A stretch of 64,000 nucleotides of DNA from Metarhizium brunneum. Taxonomy: Eukaryota > Ascomycota > Sordariomycetes > Hypocreales > Clavicipitaceae. The position numbers were made by a program, and so were the translations under genes. The notes below the pieces were generated by a model. The model searched no databases and was not told the origin of the DNA. It was given only the letters and a program-made list of their open reading frames with translations. Below are positions 58,604 to 64,000 of the stretch, one piece after another. The DNA lies in contig NC_089422.1 of the NCBI RefSeq assembly GCF_013426205.1, positions 8,583,001-8,647,000 on the forward strand, in the 5' to 3' direction. How positions within the stretch are numbered: position 1 is the first letter of the stretch; each line of letters starts with the position of its first letter.

Positions 58604-58765
58604 GTCGACGAAAAAGAAGCACCTGCACAATGTTCCCAGTCTTCACTTCTAAGCGGGCATTCCTGGTTTCCTTCTGTTTCCTGAACTGTTTTAGGTAGTG
58701 GCATTAACAGAAAAACATGTCTGCTACATGTTTGCTTCCGGACCTAATTGCCGTCTCAAGTAGCT

Positions 58766-59786
58766 TTAATGTTGAATTCTAAGTCGGTTATAAGTGCCTA
58801 TCGAGATGACCTGAACACTGCGACCCATGTCATTGATTGCAATGACAAGTCGATTAGCACCGTCCAGCCTGATACTATTATACCCATGTCCACGTAAAAG
58901 TTCCCAGTATGAGTCGCCAATCGCTTCAGCAGTCTCCTTCGGATGCATCCTGTGCTTCGTTACCAGGTCACGCACCTGATAGTATTTCCTCCACGAGGCC
59001 CCCGCACCCGTTTGAGGCAGATCGACATGTTTCCGAGGCCCTCCTTCCCATTTCCAACGAGGTCGTTGATTGATGGTCGCAATCCACTCATTGTATCGGC
59101 CCAACATACCCTTCTCCGCCTCGCTCAACCGTCTTCTTTTGGCCGAATTCTCCAAAACAGATACCACTCTCTCCATGCGCGTTTCCGTGGGAACTCGAGC
59201 ACTACGACGTGCTGTCCCCCTCGCAAGTTGCAACGCCCGTGATGATTGTGAGCCCCAGGGTAATGACGAGGAACCACTTGCGCCGCCTAGCAATACGCAG
59301 TTCGCGGTAGCCCAACCCTCAATCATCCATGTGTTGATGGGATTGCCGCACCAAAAGACGCTTACGCCAAAGCCGATGATGCACGCCGAGACGGTGAGGA
59401 ACATGAAGATGCACACGGCCCAAGTCTGCCACCGTGACGTATTGCCAATGATGCGCAAGATTGTGAGGCCAGTGGCCATCTTGCCGAGCCCCGTGAGGAA
59501 GATGCCCGCGGCGAGCACAGTCACACAGAGCTCCACGGCCTATTCGACTGCCGGAATAGCACGGGCGAGCTGACACACTCAAGAATCAAGAGTCAAGGTT
59601 GAGGAGCGTGTTCCTATCTGTGCCACGCCCCTCCCCAGATTGACAGATTTGGCACCGGCCCACTTGACCCCACCGTCCCGTTGGTTGGCGGTCGGCGGCC
59701 CGAACGCCCAGGGTCTGACGGATACCGTACCTCGGGTGGGGAGTATTTGTGATATCAACGGGGGTGGTCGAATTAATCCCAACCAT
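58766..59786 (-). pseudogene. Rhodopsin-like membrane protein, internally deleted
   Basis: Fungal rhodopsin-domain integral membrane protein relic. A possible first exon (59786-59731) reads MVGINSTTPVDITNTPHP before a GTACGG donor. The next homologous exon begins at 59539 with AVELCVTVLAAGIFLTG, then LTILRIIGNTSRWQTWAVCI and VSACIIGFGVSVFWCGNPI, three typical helices. Joining these two exons is out of phase and skips the helices normally between them. After TWMIEGWATANCV the frame departs from the family and continues for about 170 codons of unrecognised sequence (MERVVSVLENSAKRRR..., ending NRLRIQH). The gene therefore looks internally deleted and possibly fused. It lies between LTR copies E and F. 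Confidence 0.6.
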
Positions 59787-59973
59787 GCAGCCAGCGACGA
59801 GTAAAGGCGCAGGATTGATTTTTTATATACGCACGTTGCCACTTTATAGCAAATGAGCCATGGCCATGTATAGTACTTCCCATAGAAACTTAGCAATCTG
59901 CCTTGCTGTAAGCTTGGTACCCTTGCTTTTGCTTCTTACAGCCTGATGACCGTGAAATCCCTTACTTGGTGGT

Positions 59974-60171
59974 GTTACACGGAAATCGCCCTGTTGCACC
60001 AGGGCTACGGTCACGGGATTAGGGCAGAAGGCCCTCACCGACTTCTTGTATAAATAGATGTCTTCGGTCCCTCAAGGTCTTAAGGAAAACCAAGGACCTT
60101 TGATACCAAACACTGTTATTAGATGAATTGAGCTAAATTGCTGCAAGCCCTCTTTCCGAGCCCTTGTCACA
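59974..60171 (+). repeat. Solo-LTR-like element, copy F
   Basis: 198 bp, beginning TGTTACACGGAAATCG and ending CCTTGTCACA, with perfect target duplication GGTGG at 59969-59973 and 60172-60176. Best preserved copy and a good family reference. It contains TTGTATAAATAG, a TATA-like core. Lies about 200 bp past the P450 stop codon. Confidence 0.87.
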
Positions 60172-60367
60172 GGTGGGTACAGATCTGTCAAGTAGTAATC
60201 ACCTTCCAAATGCCTGCCTAAACCCTAGTGCTAGTCGCAGATAGCCTAGTTTGGCAGACTATCTGGTCTCGGTTTCACGTACACGAAGAGGTCCTCTATT
60301 TTAATAAAAACCCTTTAACAAGTCAGCCACATTTGCACTTAATAGTGGTAGGTTCTGTATATTCGAA

Positions 60368-62146
60368 TTACCATGCGACTTCTCTCGTGTCTTTGCTCGG
60401 ATCGCAGAACTCAACTTCGTAATCGTGGAACAATGTTGGCATAAGCTATTGACATGTTGTTAGTTTTGCCCCAGAGAGGAAAAGGCAGCTTCCACTTGCC
60501 TTGGACATCTCAAGCCAGCCCACGTCTACAATAGGTGTCAGCCATATTTAGTGGCATGTTAAGGCTTCAGTACTTACTTCGTCCAATACAGTATCGAGAT
60601 CCAGCACCAAAACTAAGGAAGTTGCGCCCTGTCTTGACGTTAGAAAATACTAGTGGGGGGTAGCGTACAGATCAAAATTGCGTACTCATGGTGGCAACGC
60701 GCTCGGGCTCTTCCATCCACCTCTCTGGACGGAAGTTGTGTGCGTCTTGACCAAATATGTCCTCGTTTTGATGGATAACCCAGGCATTTGCGCTAATGCC
60801 AGACTGCACAGTATTAGTATGCATAATACTCATCAAGAGGAGCTAGACGTACTCCTCCAGGTATGAATTGTTCACCAATTTGCAGTCCAGATGGGGGCAC
60901 GACTCGGCCGAGGGAGACTCCCACAGCTGGATGGCAGCGAAGAGCCTCATACATGCACGCTTGCAAGAATGGCATGTTGTTAATAATTTCCAGATCAAAG
61001 ACGGCACCACGTGGAATGTTGTTCTTTGCTGCATGTTCATCGATCTCGTCCATCAGTTTCTTCTTAACCTCGGGGTTTCGAAGGGTGTGGTAGAGGAAGG
61101 CCGAGATGGACACGGATGTTGAGTCGCTTCCAGCAAAGATGTTGCTGGCAGCCATCGACGCAACACAAATGTCGTCCAATTTGTCTGGCTTTTCCCGCTG
61201 AACTTCAAAGAGCTGTTCAAGCATGTCGTTGCGGTCGGTTCCTCGTTTCTTGCGCTCCCTGATATTCTGTTGGGACATGTGCAGAAGCTTGCCCTGGCGT
61301 TGGGTAATGGCGAGGTGATTGCCGATTATAGGAGCAAGCCATATGCTGAGGTAGTAGAACCAGGGGATGTGTCCTACCCAATTCGCGCACTGCAGGATGT
61401 TGTCGATCATGGTGAAGGCGCCATCGTCTATGCCCTTGTCCATAAATCCGAAACGATTAGAAAACGTGACTTCACCAATGACATCTGTAGAAATTAGACT
61501 TGTTTGTCTCACAATGCCAGCGGATTTACTGACCGTAGGCAAACAGCCTAGTCCATCTGCCCACATCAATCTCTTGGCCTTGCATGGAAGCCAGTTTTTT
61601 GAGCAAGAATACGATGGCGCTGTCGACATAGGGCTCCAATTTCTTCATATTGGATAGTGAATAGATGTGGCTAACTAATCGCCGTTGTGCTCGATGAATG
61701 CTCTCGTTGCGTTCCGCAAATAAGTCCCACTTGCGGTTGCCTTGCCATGGCATGTACCAGTCACTTTTACGGAAATCGTTGCCTGGCCCTTTTGGATTGT
61801 TAGTGTCACGAACTCCGCAAGTAGAATCGAGTTACGAACCATAGATGGTTCTGAGAGAATCTATGTCGGCAGTGCTGATTTCGTGCGGTCCGAGTCGAAC
61901 CAGCGGTCCATACTTGCCGTGCAGCTCAATCATCTTACGGTGCATTCTCCCCTGGCGAGTATGATAGACGAGCCATAGGTTCGAAAACCTGGCCCAAAAT
62001 GGACCAGGGACACTCCTCAGAGGATTTCGAAAATAATTAATCACTAGAATTGACAAAAGGGCAATCCCTACAAACGGAGCATATCGAAGTATATCTTGCC
62101 TGTCGGCACGGAGCACGGTAGAGATCAGCTTCTCTCCCATGGCCAT
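60368..62146 (-). CDS. Cytochrome P450 monooxygenase
   Basis: Membrane-anchored heme monooxygenase, 486 aa in seven exons on the minus strand: 62146-61840, 61782-61534, 61484-60853, 60803-60686, 60628-60578, 60525-60500 and 60445-60368. An N-terminal anchor helix (YAPFVGIALLSILVINYF) is followed by the proline hinge VPGPFWARF. I-helix AGSDSTSVSISAF; ExxR in YEALR; PERW in FRPERW; heme loop FGAGSRYCIGR with the proximal Cys. The last intron begins AAG|GCAAGT, a GC-AG intron, and removing it joins WLEMSK to LMPTLFHDYEVEF. All phases close. The organisation resembles fungal secondary-metabolism P450s of the pisatin-demethylase-like type, but the substrate is unknown. Flanked by LTR copies F and H in opposite orientations; no partner synthase within the window. 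Confidence 0.9.
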
Positions 62147-62423
62147 GACTACTGATGCTTGAATCGACAAAGCCAACACCGTTGATGAGAAGTGTTGACA
62201 AAGGGAATAATGTAGGTAATATATCCGAGAAGTAATAAATAATGTCCCTGGGCACCACATATGTCATAGATTGGGGGCTGCACAGGGATGTGTAAGCTCA
62301 ATGCTGCCGCCGAAGCCACTTTCAGCATGCATGTAGTTGGTGGCGTGTTGCGGCTGTAGTTTGAAGAGGTCATGAAACCGGTACTATTGGCCGACGAGAC
62401 TTCAAGTATGTCGATCCCCATGG

Positions 62424-62617
62424 TGACAAGGGCTTGTGATCAAGGGCTTGGAGCAAAAGACTCAATTCAATAATAACCTCGTAGCATGTTACAGGTCCTT
62501 TACTCCTGAGGAACTAGAGGGGCCAAAGGAACTCTATCAAAGAAATAAAGCCGCCCTCGTCATCTCCTTGTGCAACATCATGTTGGCCTCGTTTGTTGGG
62601 CTCCCACCTGCGTAACA
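62424..62617 (-). repeat. Solo-LTR-like element, copy H (inverted)
   Basis: About 194 bp, inverted. Begins TGACAAGGGC with CTTGGAGCAAAAGACTCAAT nearby and ends CTGCGTAACA. Flanks CATGG and CTTGG match 4/5; the left boundary is uncertain by 3 bp. Lies 278 bp upstream of the P450 start codon. Confidence 0.68.
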
Positions 62618-64000
62618 CTTGGCGCATTCTGCCTGCTTAATCCTACGCAGAAGAACGGCATGGAGTAGGGAGGAAGCAGACGCCGACGTGACACGCACAG
62701 ATGCTAGCCGTACGCCCCTCGGTATAACCACACATGGTCCAATCTCCTGAGCCTACCTGCAGACCAAACGCTGATCTTCTCGTCATGGGCCCTTTCCCCG
62801 TCATCAGCGCCCCGCCATAGAGCATCTTAGCTGCCAGACTAGACGTGCATGGACGCCTACCTTGTCGTCTCAGGCCATGTTTCCCAATATTTTGGACTTG
62901 TAGATGCCGTTGAGGGGCTTCAGGTACGCCGTATTAAAGCCCAACAGCGTTTACAACTCATATTGGTCAACTTGTTGATTGTGCGTTGTAAAGATACTCC
63001 GGAAAGAGGCCGACAATCCATGTGCCTATCGGACCAAATTCAAATATCCCGTAATCACGGCAGTAGCCTTGAATTTCGGTGGTTTTTCGTAGCAAGTATT
63101 CCGGCCAACTCCAAGATTGGCATTATCCGAATAAGTACCTCGCTGTAGGAAAGCCTTGGCTAGGGAGGGCCAGGATAGGTGCCTGTTTTCCCTTAAGCGT
63201 TGCTGGTTGCGTGGCGTTTGTCGTACAGGATCTCACCTGCAGACTCAGCACTCGTTATACAAGCTCCTACCGAGATTCTTGGAAGCGGCACGGGTAAGAA
63301 TGGAACAGCACTTTGCGGCAAAGCTTTGCCGACGTGTGCCTGGAGGCTGAAAATGTGGACGTTCCCGCCCGGGGCTGGTGGCTATTGTTCTGACGACCAT
63401 CTCGTGTTCGAGGATGTAGGGTTTTATACAACTGCGATATGCTTCGGCTTCATTTTACGCCGTCGGAAAGAAATACATCATACCAAAATACATTACTCCG
63501 TATACTAGGACGCCAAGCGGTCAACTCTCTGGAATGATTGACCATCTGATTCTGCCTGATGGACAAGATTTTCAAAGTCTGGCTGCTGGTGGCAGTGATC
63601 GGAATGGTCTGGTCTGAGGATTTCTCGAGACCATGGTCCGACCGGTCGGACTATTACGCTATCGATTAGGGTGGCTGATTTTTCGACTAAACGGTTAAAG
63701 CCGTCTTTTGAGGCTCTTTTCCCCGGGTCGGCTTAATACAGGTAGTAAAAATGATTCGACACAACATGTACAGCCTTATACGTTGTTGAGCCTGCGGTTC
63801 TAGATTATTTCTCTCTATGGATAATAATATTACACGTTAAATCTCTTATTTTGTCTGTCATCCCGACACATTTCCTCCTTTTACGAGGAATTCCCATTTA
63901 ACTCGTCAATTATCTTGAAGCCATTCTTCTCTGTTTTATCTAACCACGTTTTGTTCATTCGTTAACCCTAACCCTAAGAAGATGTCATTGGGAGCGATAA
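62618..64000. other. Gene-free end of window
   Basis: AT-rich with short unsupported frames. No exon recognised. A telomere-like pair of repeats lies 23 bases from the end. Confidence 0.4.
63962..63977 (-). repeat. Interstitial telomere-like repeat
   Basis: TTAACCCTAACCCTAA, two CCCTAA units (TTAGGG on the minus strand), close to the window end. Sequence continues past it, so it is not the chromosome end. Confidence 0.5.

Noticed and set aside
1..64000. CRISPR array, rRNA, prokaryotic operon structure
   Set aside because: None seen, and introns and gene families are eukaryotic.

Overview
This window is from a filamentous ascomycete, most likely a Sordariomycete of the Hypocreales type. The genes are intron-poor, with introns mostly 48-80 nt long, GTAAGT-like donors and CTNAC/CAG acceptors. 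The proteins belong to fungal families such as Zn2Cys6 regulators, an RpdA-type histone deacetylase, an ENTH adaptor and a cyclophilin with a mitochondrial presequence. No species can be named from the sequence alone. Gene models were built by hand from reading frames, splice consensus and phase. Each exon chain given below closes in frame.

Positions 1-16.8 kb hold conserved housekeeping genes at regular spacing: an Srk1/Rck2-type kinase whose 5' end lies outside the window, proteasome lid subunit Rpn11, class I histone deacetylase Rpd3, RNA polymerase III subunit RPC6/C34, a dual-targeted cyclophilin, an Ent3-like ENTH adaptor and a MARVEL membrane protein. Positions 17.5-29.2 kb hold two unrelated Zn2Cys6 regulators, an UNC93-like transporter and a divergent kynureninase / indoleamine 2,3-dioxygenase pair, which catalyse two steps of tryptophan-to-NAD synthesis.

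From about 29 kb to the end the character changes. Gene density falls, intergenic DNA is AT-richer, and pseudogenes appear: a NACHT-ankyrin relic, an alcohol dehydrogenase relic beside a pyruvate decarboxylase, a LIS1/PAC1 WD40 fragment and an internally deleted rhodopsin-like gene. Eight copies of one short element (about 170-280 bp, TG...CA ends, 5-bp target duplications on several copies) are scattered here and read as solo LTRs. Two short telomere-like repeats are also present. Intact genes in this part encode a Cys-rich secreted repeat protein, a dienelactone-hydrolase-like enzyme, an animal-type fatty-acid-binding protein, a pyruvate decarboxylase, a CCC1/VIT1-type iron transporter, a secreted HIT-like protein, a polyamine-oxidase-like flavoenzyme, an F-box protein, a Ser/Thr-rich single-pass membrane protein, a LaeA-like methyltransferase and a P450. 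This is an accessory, possibly subtelomeric compartment.

The most noteworthy observations are the solo-LTR family and its placement around the P450 and F-box genes, the decayed ADH facing an intact PDC, the iLBP gene with its first intron at the animal-type position, the in-frame stop inside the MARVEL gene followed by 160 open codons, and the PAC1 fragment. I saw no convincing wholly new multi-gene system.
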